Assembly: GCA_024291935.2 (NCBI GenBank)
Contig: CM044320.1
Span: forward strand, 34,440,001-34,504,000
DNA length: 64,000 bases
Source of the DNA: Okapia johnstoni
Taxonomy: Eukaryota > Chordata > Mammalia > Artiodactyla > Giraffidae
Direction: 5' to 3'
The position numbers and the translations under genes were made by a program. This document shows, piece by piece, positions 45,754-58,029 of the stretch (position 1 is the first letter of the stretch; each line of letters begins with the position of its first letter). The notes below the pieces were generated by a model that did no database searches, had not been told where the DNA came from, and worked only from the letters and a program-made list of their open reading frames with translations.

Positions 45754-46143
45754 TTCAGTTCAGTCACTCAGTCGTGTTCAACTCTTTGCAACCCCATGGA
45801 CTGCAGCATGCCAGGCTTCCCTGTCCATCACCAACTCCAGGAGCTTGCACAAATTCATGTCCATCGAGTCGGCGATGCCAACCAGCCATCTTATCCTCAG
45901 TTGTCACCTTCTCTTCCTGCCCTCAATCTTTCCTAGCATTAGGGTCTTTTCCAATTCGTCAGTTCTTCGCATCAGATTGCCAAATTATTGGAGCTTTAGC
46001 ATCAGTCCTTCCAATGAATATTCAGGGTTGATTTCCTTTAAGATTCACTGTTTTGATCTCCTTGCAGTCCAAGGGACTCTCAAGAGTCTTCTCCAACACC
46101 ACAGTTCAAAAGCATCAATGCTTCAGCATTCAGCTTTCTTTAC
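45754..46143 (-). mobile_element. BovB LINE 3' end, antisense
   Basis: Starts with the reversed tail 'ttcagttcagtcactcagtc' and runs to 'attcagctttctttacacat'. 5'-truncated at about 390 bp. The 194-codon frame at 45710-46294 is the non-coding strand of BovB and not a gene. Confidence 0.93.
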
Positions 46144-47028
46144 ACATATAAAAAGAAATAAAGTTCTTAGAATCCATATGGTTCTTATATTTGGGAAACT
46201 TAACACCCCTTTCAGATATTACCTTAATAATCCTCACGGCTTTTTATGCTATTTTTTCCCTAAACTCCACATCATTGCCTTGGGTGGAAAGTAAGAGATG
46301 TGTCATTATGACAAACTCTGTCTTCTATCCGAGGAAATACACCTTGTACAGACAGTTTTGGCTGACTGCATGGCTTTTGAGTCTCAATAAAATGAACTAT
46401 CCTGTTAACTCTTTTTCCACTCACAGCCTCTATTTTACAGATGAGAAAACTTAAATGTATAGTGTCACAGAATTAAAGGGCAGAGAGGGATCTTTAGACT
46501 GTTGGTTGTTGATAACTACAAACAGGGTGACTGGAACAGGTAACGGGAAGGATGTCTTGAACCCAGGCAGATTCTATCACTTATCTCTTGTCTCTGCCTT
46601 TTGCTTCTATATTTCTCTGTCTTCTAGTTGGTTAAGTAGAATATGGCTCAAGTTTATACACTGAAACATGAAATATGCTCAGCAACATTAAATACTGAAT
46701 CTCCTTTCTCCACCACAGTTCCATACCCTGAGGGAGAAACATTGATTGGTGCTACTCATGGTCCAATCAACTGTGGTTGTACCTCATCAAGCTATAGGAA
46801 TATATCCCTGAGTTTGGGGTGGACAAAGGAGGTAGTTCAGGGGATCATTGTAGGCTAAGCAGATATTCCAAAATTTGTCCCTCAGAAAGGCTACTCCCAC
46901 CTTGCACCCACTATCCCTACCCCAAAACACATCATTTTAACAGAAGGAAACATTCCCTCAAATAGTAAATTATTTGGCCAAGGTCATAAAGTGAAAGTTT
47001 CCCATCTAGTGTAATTTTTACTTATAAT
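46144..47028. other. Unclassified DNA
   Basis: No gene. 46425-46490 ('tctattttacagatgagaaa') and 46945-46995 ('atttggccaaggtcataaag') are short MIR-like phrases in antisense. Confidence 0.4.
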
Positions 47029-47220
47029 TTAGCTTCCCAGTTGGCACTCGTGGTAAAGAATCCGCCCGCCAATGTAGGAGAGGTAAAAGATGGGGGTTCG
47101 ATCTCTGGATGGGCAGGATCCCCTGGAGGAGGGCATGGCAACTCACTTCAGAATTCTTGCCTGGAGAATCCCATGGACAGAAAATCCTGGCAGCACATGA
47201 CTGAAGCAACTTAGCACCCT
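47029..47220 (+). mobile_element. Bov-tA SINE
   Basis: 'agcttcccagttggcactcg' head, 'aggatcccctggaggagggc' and 'cttgcctggagaatcccatg' body, with the end shortened to 'gcacatgactgaagcaactt'. Diverged and internally deleted before the end. Confidence 0.9.
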
Positions 47221-49679
47221 CAAGCTATATTAAAACACTGGTTTGCTTCTCTTTATTTCACTCTAAATCCCACAGTCCTTTCCGCCTGCTTTTCTACTTG
47301 TTTCTTTCTAAGAAGTTAAAGAAAATACAGTTAGATGATTTTTTTCAGAAACTCTTACCCTGGCAGTATATTGACTTGTCAATTACTTTTTATGCTCAAT
47401 GAACATGTTTTTATGCATACAAGGGGACGGAAGTTAACTCTAGGGTATGAGAACAAAAGAATCAAAACTCAAGACCTCTTTTTTCCCCCAAAGTAACTTT
47501 CCTAAATAATTGAGAGAATAATGTAGCAATAAGTGATAGCAAAAGTAAATGTGTAGCGATGTAAGCCAAACTACCTAGAAATCACTGAAGGAATAGAAAA
47601 CAAAGACTACAAATGGAAATCTGCAGAGAGACTTTTAAGGAAATTTGTAGTAGCTCTTAGAGAAGATAATGGTAACCATACTTCAGAGGTTGCACATTTG
47701 TGGCCCTCAGATGAATTAGCTTTCCTTGTGTTTTGTTGGGACAGCATGGTGTTTTGAAAACCAATGTAAATTTGAACGTTTTTACATGAGACCTGCTCTT
47801 TCCAATTTAGCCATACTCTGAACTACTCCTTCGTGTTTTGTTCCATCATTTACTGTATCATGACTATGCTGCCTGCCCTGGCTCTGAAGACATGTGAGTT
47901 TGTACTCCCTAGATGTTGACTGTCATGATGAAAGAAGGGGGGATGCGTTCATTCTTGGCAGATCAGCTCATACAAAGGCCAAGAGATATGAGCCATGGAT
48001 GTGTTTAAGTCAAACAAGGATGCTGTAGAAGTTGGTCTGAATGAAATTAGGAGACTCTATTGGCAGAATTCTAATAGATGAAAAGGGAGAGTTTCAGAAG
48101 GAATTGGTGATAGAGGCCCATAAGTAATGAGCTCAAAAAATTTAGATTTTCTCCATGAAGCAGTTGTCTGTCACTTAAATTCTTGTTTGAGAGTTTTGGG
48201 AGTTACTTCAGACAAGGCACTTAACTTCTGTATAATGGCTAAAGTTTAATGAAAAGAAAGATACGAGCTCAAAACTTTTTCATTAATCCAGGTAGGAGAT
48301 AACAGTTTTAATAAAGGTGGTGGTGCTGATGATGGAAAGACATAGAAAAGAAGGTAACAGAAAATGGGATTAGACAAGAGTGACAAAAGAATTTATAAGA
48401 CTGCTCTTTCCACAGAGACAAAGAGAAGTGGAGAGAAATGGCAGAATGTGGCATTCTGTTACAAAGGTGATGAAATCAGCCTACACTAGTTTTCATGTAA
48501 TCACAGAGCAGCTCTCCATCCTGCTGGGCGGTGTATTTTCTGCCCACACATTTACTCATGGCTCTAGCTACTTAACCATGCAGCTTGTCAAGAAAAGGAC
48601 AGGCAGCTGCAAGGGGTCTTCTGTATTTTATTCATTACAGCTCCTTTTATTTGTTGTTTTAATGTATTTAATTTACTAAATTATTACAGATGTTTTGTAT
48701 TACAGTTCTAACAAGAAAAATGTGAAAAGATGCCCAACTTCTTTTAAGTCTGGTAGAAGTGGAAACATTTTTCCTTCTGCCCGTTCAAATTTCAGTTGAT
48801 TCTTTTCGAAAATGCTGACTTAAAATGGATGGGTCCTACTCATTTTAAACAGAGAGAAGGGGAAACAAATTTTAAGTGACATTTTGAAGAAAGCATTATA
48901 TCTTCTGCTTTGAGAATGTTTGTGACATGAGAATTTGGAAGTCTCATAAAGATCATTACAAAGTGCACTGCTACTCTTTTCAAGTATCTTTATTATTATT
49001 TGAAAATATTGTATACATAAATATATTTGTGTAGGAAATGCTGATAGCATGCCAATATTGTTTGATGTTAGTATTTGTCGGGGTGTGTGACAACCTTAGA
49101 CCCAGATTTTGTGGATGGTTTTTGTGGGAAATATACTTCATGTGGAACAAAGGAAAATCATCTCCCAAGAACTGTATTTATGTGTGATTCATATATGTGG
49201 ATTAGACAACTTGGGAAAAAACTCAACAAAGAAAAGGAGCTTTCCCTCCGGGCTTCATGATTTATCCGAGTTAAACTTGTCACTGTTCAGACAGTTACAG
49301 AAGGCTCACCTAAGGATGTATTCTCCAAACCCTGGACTGCATTAAAGCTTAGGATACAGCCACAGGTAACTAACTTTCTTTGAACTCTCCTCTAATTGGT
49401 GCCTTGTCACTGCAGAAAGAAATTGAAATTTAATTAAGAGGCAGGAAACTCCCATCTGATTTTGTCCCCGAGCTCTCTGTGGGTTGTCTCACAGAACTTC
49501 AACAGCTGGTGAGTGAGGGTTTTTGGCGCAGATGCTAAATAAAACCTACCCTGGTGAGGCACTTCTCGATCACGATACAGCACAATGGCTTCTTTCTAGG
49601 CAGCTAACTCTCCATCTATGTGGACACATTGTGTTTAACTGTCAGACTCCTACTTGCATTGATACAATTTTCTTTTTAA
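47221..49679. other. Unique, repeat-poor DNA
   Basis: 2.4 kb with no transposon or exon that I can support. The 99-codon frame at 48380-48679 has no recognised domain. Confidence 0.45.
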
Positions 49680-49920
49680 TTTTTGAAAAAAAATTTTGGG
49701 AGGATAGTTGACTTGCAATGTTGTGTTAATTTCTGCTATACAGCAAAGTGAGAGTTTTACATATATATATACACGTACACACACACACATATTCTTTTTC
49801 ACATTCTTTTCCATTCTGGTTTATCACAGGGTATTGAATACAGTTTCCTGTGCTGTACAGGAAGACTGTGTTGCTTATCCATCCTATATACACTATTTTG
49901 TTGATGCAGTTTTTAAGGGC
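49680..49920 (-). mobile_element. L1 3' UTR, antisense
   Basis: 'tgcaatgttgtgttaatttc', 'tgctatacagcaaagtgaga', 'attcttttccattctggttt', 'acagtttcctgtgctgtaca' match the complement of artiodactyl L1 3' ends. A TA/CA microsatellite (about 49761-49790) sits where L1 has its own 'atacatatata' stretch. Confidence 0.87.
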
Positions 49921-50500
49921 ACCTTCAAGTAAGGGCCAAACGTAATCATGATAAAATATTTCAACAAAGAACTCAAATTTTTCTTTCTTCTATTCAGTTA
50001 TAAATTTCCTGTTGTTTTTGATACAAAATACCCCCCAAATAATCAGCTCATCTGAACCCAGTGGGGAAAACCAAAATGCAATTAAGCAAATACATGTAAA
50101 AAAAGATAACTACAAAGAGGAAAAGTTAAGATATTATCAAAATGCTGTTTCAACAAAAACAAACTTCCCAAAGACACAGTATAAATTTCTGTAAGATTCA
50201 TGCCAAGAGGATAGCAGAGCTCTACTTCCTACATTAGCTCCTTGGAGTAGGCCCAATGTGCTGTCTTAGACAGGAGCATATCCTTCCCACCAGAGTGGAT
50301 TTCTTCAACCACTCTCCAATGCATGACAAGGATTCTTAACCACCTGATTGGCTTACATTATACAGAACATACCAGATATTTAGCAATCCAATATGTGCAT
50401 CTGCTGAGCAATTTAAACATAACTACTGTGTAATGCCTCTAGTAATAATAAAAATATGGTGTTTATCTTTTCATTATGTGAAAACTTAATTACCAATGAG
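49921..50500. other. Unclassified DNA
   Basis: No gene or repeat recognised. AT-rich. Confidence 0.35.
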
Positions 50501-50513
50501 TAATTTCTACTTT

Positions 50514-50749
50514 ATGGTGCAAAGCGTTGACTCATTTGGAAAAGACCCTGATGCTGGGAAAGATTGAGGGCAGGAGGCAAAGTGGGGGATGAGATGAGAT
50601 GAGATGAGAGGATGAGATGGTTGGATGGCATCATTGACTCAATGGACATGAGTTTGAGCCAACTCCAAAAGATAGCAATGGACAGGAAAACCTGGTATGC
50701 TGCAGTCCACGTCCAAAGAGTTGGACATGACTGAGCGATTGGATAACAA
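50514..50749 (+). mobile_element. BovB tail with 13-bp TSD
   Basis: A 236-bp 5'-truncated sense copy of the BovB 3' end: 'gactcatttggaaaagaccc', 'tggttggatggcatcattga', 'agttggacatgactgagcga'. A local GATGA expansion (about 50588-50610) is internal. Flanked by perfect 13-bp 'taatttctacttt' (50501-50513 and 50750-50762). Confidence 0.95.
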
Positions 50750-50762
50750 TAATTTCTACTTT

Positions 50763-50976
50763 TGGGCTTCCCTGGTGGGTCAGTGATAAAGAATCTGTCT
50801 GCCAATGCAGGAGATGAATGTTCAGTCCCTAGGATGGGAAGAGTCCCCTAGAGAAGGACATGGCTACCCACTTCAGTATTCTTGCCTGGAAAATCCCATG
50901 AACAGAGGAGCCTGGCAGGCTACAGTCCATGGGGTCACAAAAGAGACAGACAAGACCTGGTGACTAAACAACAACG
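50763..50976 (+). mobile_element. Bov-tA SINE sharing the same target
   Basis: Complete sense Bov-tA: 'gggcttccctggtgggtcag', 'ggacatggctacccacttca', 'ctacagtccatggggtcaca', end 'gactaaacaacaacg'. Its left flank is the second copy of the target word, and a third copy 'aatttctacttt' follows at 50977-50988. Confidence 0.94.
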
Positions 50977-50988
50977 AATTTCTACTTT

Positions 50989-53900
50989 ATCATATGGTCT
51001 AATATACATATAAACTATCTACAAGTTCAACTGGACTAAGCAGAGGATAAATGTAGTATATTACCTCTAACATTCAAAGAGAAGTCAGACTACTGAAAGG
51101 CATTTGGTACTACTGCTGAATTCCTTTACCTGCTTCAATCTTTGGGGAATATAGGGCTAGGAGAGTTGGATTGAGAATCATTTTGACCAGATTGCCCATG
51201 GAGACACGAGTTTCATGGTCTGCTGACATGGGTGACTTGTACTACCCATGAATGGTCAGCTGTTTTACTGGAAATCATATTTGCATATGGGGAAAATATA
51301 AGTAGTAAACATTCCCAAATCATCAATTCTGATCTTCCCAATACAATTGATACTTATAAAAAACTGGAAGTCTTACTTCAAGTGTATAAATATTGGAATA
51401 ATTCAGTGAAGTTTTCACTCTTCTTCCAAATATGTTGTTTTGAGTAAACACAGCTTAAGAATCTTTTTGACATATTGTTGCCATGTTACCATGTGCTGTA
51501 AATGCAATAGACCAGTTAAAGACCAAGTACTAACCGCAGTCATGTATTTCCTTTGTTTTATATATTTAGGTCAGACGCTAAACATAGGTTTAACATATTT
51601 TCTTTGTGGTTTAATTTCCTTTGTGATTATTTCTTTTATTTAATGGGAATGTAAAAATGTCCCAAGGACTAAAAACAAATTGCAGCTTATTTTTAACACA
51701 GGCATTAAGAATTTTTCTGTTATTTTGCCTATAGGTCAAGATTAAACTTGCAGGATCATTTCGGGTTAAAAACGCCACAGTGAGACATTTACATTTTCTT
51801 AACAAAACATAGGGGACTATATTCACGTGGCATTCTTGCACACCCCCTTGGGCCCAAGTCTTACAACAAACAAGGAATGAGAAAACGTGGGCTCTACAGT
51901 GACTTTCAGTGTATCTCTGGTCTGCGCCTCCCTAGAGATGCCCGGAAGGCGCCTGCTTGCAGTACCACCCCGCAGCTCATAATGACTCCCGGGAGATGGG
52001 GAGGGATTCCTGGACATATAAGAAGGAAAGGCAAACGAAGACATCAGGGCAGCACCCCAGGACCACCGTGAACTTCACAGCAGTGCACAGAGTGATGTGT
52101 ATTCATCTCCTAAGTGTTAAAGCTGCAAAGGAGTTTTTTCATTTCAAATTTACTATCCAGCCCATTAATGTATGTTTGCTTCTGGCACTTCATCCAGTTA
52201 ATAATACCCCGATAGTGAACTGGTCTGTTTTAATGGTATGTGTAATTCTCCTTTCTCGGTAAAGTTGTTGAAATGTTTGCTTCTTAAACAAGACAGGAGA
52301 TTTTTCTGTTGTTGTTGTTTTGACATTCACTTACCTGTCTGTTTAGTGAGTAGCAGAAATGTATTTTCTTTTACTTTGGCCCTTCTAGACACAATGTATT
52401 CATCAAATCTTGAAATGCATACCTAATAGAATGTCCTTTGATTTTATCCAGGACTTGACTATATTTAACACCTGGATAAATTTAGAGGTCTTTTGAACTA
52501 AATGAAATCACTGAGAATCTAACAGTTACCAGACAGCTGTTAATAGTTTTAACAACTTCTTGCAGTTGCCCAGAGGGAGGAAAATGTGCTCTATTTCAGG
52601 TCCTTATATAAAATAGTGAATTACGATGGGAACAATAATTTAGCTTTAATAAAGAGGAGACCTGTTGATTTTAACAGGACTAGTATTTCAGTTAAAAAAT
52701 TAAATATCATCAGTTTCTTTGCATTAAAAATGAGAATCCTCTAATAAATAGACCCATAAAAATTATTAATGATTTTCTATTCTTATTCTCATGGGTGGAA
52801 AATATATCTTGAAATGACACAGAAAAGTTTTTCTAAGAATATTTATTATTTGAATAGCAAAGTGCAATTTTCCTAAAATGCACTGAAAGTTAATATTATC
52901 TTAAATTAGTGGCAAAAGTAAACAAAACACAGAAAAATTTAAGCAGTCTCTATCTTTTTCTAGGAAGGCATAGGATATTTAAGAAAAGGAGGGCAATTAT
53001 TAAGTGAATATTCTTCTAAAAATACAAAATATTAAAATCAGACATAAATTGATGATTTTTATTTAAATATTAATGAAATTTTCCTAAATTATTTTTGCTT
53101 TGCCAAAGGACAATATAATCCACTAACCACTTATCTAATTTGTAAAGGTGTGTTTTATTATGTAAACAAATAATTGGATACACACATGATTATGCAGATT
53201 CAATTCAGAGTGTTTCAGACTAACCATGCTGATTTTAAGAAAAATATTTCCCTAAAAAATTGCTATTGGCTAACTTTGTTTTTTCATGAAATGTGTTTCT
53301 ACTGCTTCCAAAGATCTGGTAATAGTTCATACAAATGAAAAAAAAAAGTGTATGTTTTCCATACATGCATAAGTTGTTCCACAAACATCTGGTAACGAAA
53401 CTTTGAAAGTTGCTAGATTCTGAGCCAGCCCAGGTGTTCTCTAAAGCATCTCTAGAACTCAGCAATTGCCTGCAGTAATTTGTTGCAACTCGTATTGGCA
53501 TTTTTACGGTTATGATGAGGCAAAAGGTGATGACATCATGTACTAATGTTTCGAAGGTGCTGTGAATTCAGTGAGAAAATTCCGTCAATGAGTGATTGTT
53601 CCTGAAATTGACTACATTGGTGGCCATCACATTTCGCCAACTGAAACATCTGGGCACAAGTTAGTCGTGGCACACCTTGTAAATAACTTAATTGAAATTA
53701 ATTGCCAGGAGTTTGCAGTACCCTAGGTAGTTTATAAGTACCACTTCTTATTCTACTGCAATGTTTTTGGGCTTAAGGATCTTGTGTTCTCAGATTCTGT
53801 GGCAGCAGCTTGTGATGAAATTGAAAAGTGTAGAAAACTTATAAGTAAATAGCAGGACCACAAGGGAATGAAAATGCTATTTATATATAAGGAATAAAAC

Positions 53901-54252
53901 ATTACTATGTCCTATGTATCCTTCAATGTATAAAATATTTACCTCACAGAAATAATTTTAAAATTATTGTATCTAAAGCAGTTTAACAAAAGAAGATAGT
54001 TGAATATTTGCAGTTGGGTCTCTATTTCTCCAGAAAGAAATATTTAGTATTCACTTTATGTTGTAAATGTCAAATGCTTACTGTGTTGATAAAAATACTT
54101 GAAATTATTGTAGACTAGGAAATCACATATTTGAAGAGATGAAGGGCTTGTTCTACATAAAAATGGGGAGACTGAATAGAAAATATGGGTCCTATTTCTG
54201 CTGTATAGATTCTAAAGCATTTAGAATAATTTTCTAATTTATTCACAGTTTA
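50989..54252. other. Longest stretch without recognised repeats
   Basis: 3.26 kb in which I recognise no transposon and no convincing exon. A CpG-containing GC-rich pocket lies at about 51845-52070. At 53686-53706 two TAATTG words occur 11 bp apart. Such repeat-poor DNA can be constrained non-coding sequence, but that is inference. Confidence 0.5.
51845..52070. other. GC-rich, CpG-containing pocket
   Basis: About 225 bp distinctly richer in G+C than its surroundings, with several CpGs ('ctgcgcctccc', 'gcccggaaggcgcctgc', 'actcccgggagatgg'). A TATA-like 'catataag' (about 52014-52021) is followed by a purine-rich stretch. Several 60-100-codon frames overlap here on both strands without family resemblance. 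It could be a small promoter or exon relic, or a decayed transposon. Confidence 0.35.
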
Positions 54253-54260
54253 ATGCATCA

Positions 54261-54770
54261 GTTAAGTTCAGTCTCTCGGTCAAGTACAACTCTTTGCAAC
54301 CCCATGAACTGCAGAACACCAAGCTTCCCTGTCCGTCACCAGCTCCAGGAGCTTGCTCACTCTTTCCATCGAGTCAGTGATGCCATCCAACCATCTCATC
54401 CTCTGTCATCCCCTTGTCCTCCTGCCTTCAATCTTTCCCAGCATCAGGGTCTTTTCAAATGAGTCAGTTCTTTACATCAGGTGGTCAAAGTATTGGAGCT
54501 TCACCTTCAACATCAGTCCTTCCAGTGGATGGTCAGGACTGATTTCCTTTAGGATTGACTGGTTTGATCTCCTTGCAGTCCAAGGGACTCTCAACTTCTC
54601 CAACACCACAGTTCAAAAGCATCAATTCTTCAGTGCTCAGCTTTCTTTATGGTCCAACTCTCACATCCATACATGACTACTGGAAAGACCATAGCTTTGA
54701 CTAGATGGACATTTGTTGGCAAAGTAATGTCTCTGCTTTTTAACATGTTGTCTAAGTTGGTCACAGCTTC
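54261..54770 (-). mobile_element. BovB LINE 3' end, antisense, 8-bp TSD
   Basis: Antisense 5'-truncated BovB, about 510 bp, from the reversed tail 'gttaagttcagtctctcggt' to 'ttgtctaagttggtcac'. 'atgcatca' lies on both sides (54253-54260 and 54771-54778). It faces the sense BovB that begins about 20 bp to its right. Confidence 0.93.
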
Positions 54771-54796
54771 ATGCATCATAAATTGGTAAATGTAGA

Positions 54797-56297
54797 GCCA
54801 GACATACTGGAATGTGAAGTCAAGTGGGCCTTATGAGGCATTACTATGAACAAAGCTAGTGGAGGTGATGGAATTCCAGTTGAGCTATTTCAAATCCTAG
54901 AAGATGATGCTGTGAAAGTGCTGCACTCAATATATCAGCAAATTTGGAAAACTCAGCAGTGGTCACAGAACTGGAAAAGGTCAGTTTTCATTCCAATCCC
55001 AAAGAAAGGCAATGCCAAAGAATGCTCAAACTACCCCACAGTTGCACTCATCTCACACGCTAGCAAAGGAATGCTCAAAATTCTCCAAGCCAGGCTTCAA
55101 CAGTATGTGAACCGTGAACTTCCAAATGTTCAAGCTGGTTTTAGACAAGGCAGAGGAACCAGAGATCAGATTGCCAACATCCGCTGGATCATCGAAAAAG
55201 CAAACAAGTTCCAGAACAACATCTATTTCTGCATTATTGACTATGCCGAAGCCTTTGACTGTGTGGATCACAATAAACTGTGGAAAATTCTGAAAGAGAT
55301 GGGAGTACCAGACCCCCTGACCTGCCTCTTGAGAAATCTGTATGCAGGTCAGGAAGCAACAGTTAGAACTGGACATGGAACAACAGATGGGTTCCAAACG
55401 GGAAAGGACCTGCTTATTTTACTTATATGCAGAGTACATCATGAGAAACACTGGGCTGAATGAAGCACAAACTGGAATCAAGATTGCCTGGAGAAATATC
55501 AATAACCTCAGATACGCATATGACACCACCTTTACGGCAGAAAACGAAGAAGAACTAAAGAGCCTGTTGATGAAAGTGAAAGAGGAGAGTGAAAAGTTGG
55601 CTTAAAACTCAACATTCAGAAAACTAAGATCATGTCATCTGGTCCCATCATTTCATGGCAAATAGATGGGGAAACAGTGGAAACAGTAACTGACTTTATT
55701 TGGGGGGGCTCCAAAATCACTGCAGATAGTGACTGCAGCCATGAAATTAAAAGACGCTTACTCCTTGGAAGGAAAGTTATGACCAACCTAGACAGCATAT
55801 TAGAAAGCAGAGACATTACTTTGCCAACAAATGTCCATCTATTCAAGGATATGGTTTTTCCAGTAGTCAGGTATGGATGTAAGAATTGGACTATAAAGAA
55901 AGCTGAGCACTGAAGAATTGATGCTTTTGAACTGTGGTGTTGGAGAAGACTTTTGAGAGTTCCTTGGGCTGCAAGATCAAACCAGTCCATCCTAAAGGAG
56001 ATCAGTCCTGGGTGTTCATTGGAAGGACTGATGTTGAAGCTGAAGCTCCAATACTTTGGCTACCTGATGCAAAGAACTGACTCATTTGAAAAGACCCTGA
56101 TGCTGGGAAAGATTGAAGGCAGGAGGAGAAGGGAACGACAGAGGATGAGATGGTTGGATGGCATCACTGACTCAACGGACATGAGTTTAGGTAGACTCTG
56201 GGAGTTGGTGATGGACAGGGAGGCCTGGCGTGCTACAGTCCATGGTGTTGCAAAGAGTCAGACACAACTGAGCTACTGAACTGAACTGAACTGAATC
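54797..56297 (+). mobile_element. BovB LINE, 1.5 kb with 3' end
   Basis: Sense BovB from 'agagccagacatactggaat' through the reverse transcriptase to the tail 'ctgaactgaactgaactgaa' (56279-56297). 5'-truncated. Its last ~540 bp are the reverse complement of the neighbouring antisense copy, giving an inverted pair. Confidence 0.95.
54846..55463 (+). pseudogene. BovB reverse transcriptase, N-terminal half
   Basis: The longest open frame in the window (205 codons). It encodes the BovB RT fingers and palm start: 'ASGGDGIPVELFQ' near the N-terminus, 'QAGFRQGRGTRDQIAN' about residue 100, 'DYAEAFDCVDHNKLW' about residue 135. The D of that last motif corresponds to the first catalytic Asp region. A small deletion at about 55408 removes the next conserved segment and shifts the frame. 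The following frame (55342-55605) reads YAYD at 55513-55524 in place of the YADD box, so a catalytic Asp is lost. Not functional. Confidence 0.9.
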
Positions 56298-56598
56298 AAA
56301 AAATTACAAGGATGTTGTAATCAACAAATTTTAATGTCAACTCTTTGCTTCTTTCCTTCTTGAATATTCTTACCTTTGAATATTTCTCTTTTAAGAAAAG
56401 TTTTGCCAATATAGAGGTGTTTAAAAATATTGTGTTGATTGTTTAAAACTGACATGAAAATCCAATTAATAAACTAAAGTTTATACTTTCCTTGAAAGTG
56501 TCACAACTTATTTTTACACGGTGCAATATAAACTCCCATAATGAACTCAATATTTCAAAACTTTTGTGAAATGTCTATTTTTAAAAATAACTGTGTTG
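56298..56598. other. Unclassified DNA
   Basis: Nothing recognised. Confidence 0.35.
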
Positions 56599-56735
56599 TT
56601 ACTTCCCTGGCTGTCCAGTGGTTAAAACTTTGCATTCTAATGCAGGGGCTGTGGGTTCGCTCCCTGTTTGGGGAACTAAGATCTCACATGCTTCATGGCC
56701 AAAAAAAAAAAGAAAAAAAAATACAGAAACAGAAA
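56599..56735 (+). mobile_element. CHR-type tRNA-Glu SINE, short
   Basis: 'acttccctggctgtccagtg' head, 'ttgcattctaatgcaggggc', 'tggggaactaagatctcaca' and an A-rich tail (about 56700-56722). Shorter than the 16-kb copy, as in typical CHR elements. Confidence 0.85.
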
Positions 56736-58029
56736 ACAGAAGCAATACTATTACAAATTCAAGAAAGCTTTTTAAAATGGTTCATATCAAAAAATCTTAA
56801 AAATATAACTGTGAAGTATGAAGATTCATCCATATATCTGGCTTGTTTTAGAGTTTAATTCAGTTAAGTTTTTCTAACTAGTATAATTCTTTTCAGTATA
56901 TTCAGAAATCTGTGCAACTCATATATATATATTTGTATATATATGGCTTGACTACCAAGAAGGTTAAAGATAATTTTTTGGTTGAATCAGTAATTATCCT
57001 GAGTTCAGGCTTTCTGGTACAACCAAATTGCTTCTCCTCTCTTTCCCCTTTTACATTTCTTGGCTTTTGTGCTTTTATGCTTGTTTCAATAATAAATTGT
57101 GTCTGTGTTTTCTGTGCAGACTAGAGTAGGTGGGATTTAAATAATAAATGCTTAGAATATCTGCAGCCATCACTTGGTATTCTTTCATATAAAATATTTG
57201 CAAAAGCCTATTTATTCTTCCTAGAGCTATGGGTATTTTATATCTGAATTTTTTTTCTCCTTACAGCCCACTATAGTGAGATAATACTTTATAACAGCAG
57301 TGTTCTGCTTTGTTTTTGAGAACAGGAGCCCTTATGTTCACAAATGAGCTTTTGATATAGCAATACAACCTAGCTGTTACAATAAAAGATTTGAATTCTT
57401 TTCCTGAACTGGAAAAAAAATGTATCTCTATACTCATTCATAAAACTAATCCTGGTGCTTTGTATAACAGACATATAGTTCAGGCAAAGTGAGTTAAACG
57501 TACTACCCAAACGTAAGAAAGGAATCCATTTAATCTTTGCTTTTGTTAGAAACAAGCGTGGAGAGTATGAGCAAAGCAGCAGCTTTAACTTATGGTTTTA
57601 ATCTTAAATGTTTGAATCCCTGTAAGTTTCCCTGAGGTTAATATTTTAATGGTATCAGATCAAATTAAATAAAAAGTACATAAAAGGAATGGCAGGCAAT
57701 TAACAGAGCCATACAAAATCAATGATAGTTGCTTTTTAATCAGATTTCCACTCAGCTGTTTTTCACTACAAATAAATGTATTTTATAATACAAATACATA
57801 AGTGTTTGGAGTTATAGGTAGAGCTGTATGATTTTAGGATATAGCTTTATAACTTAAGGAATTTTAAAAGTTTTTTTCTCTTAAGAGTCTTGCTCTTAAT
57901 AACAGCTACATTTAGTAAGGCTATAAAAAAGTCAGAAGTAGAAAAATAAGCCTGGGGTTTTGCTAAGGAGTTGAAGAATTGAGAGACTTTGAAAGATTGT
58001 TAGGATGCAGAACTGAACAGCACAAGAAA
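56736..58029. other. Unique DNA
   Basis: No gene or repeat recognised apart from a TA-rich run at about 56922-56943. Confidence 0.4.

Noticed and set aside
45710..46294. 194-codon plus-strand frame
   Set aside because: It lies on the complement of a BovB 3' end; antisense BovB often gives long open frames. Parallel frames occur at 2693-3070, 6232-6690 and 54353-54676.
52005..52030. TATA box and transcription start
   Set aside because: A single TATA-like word in a GC-rich pocket is too little to call a promoter; kept only as a finding to check.
54261..56297. Twin-priming inversion for the 54-56 kb BovB pair
   Set aside because: The two segments cover the same 3' part of BovB and the left one has its own 8-bp duplication, so two insertions explain it better.
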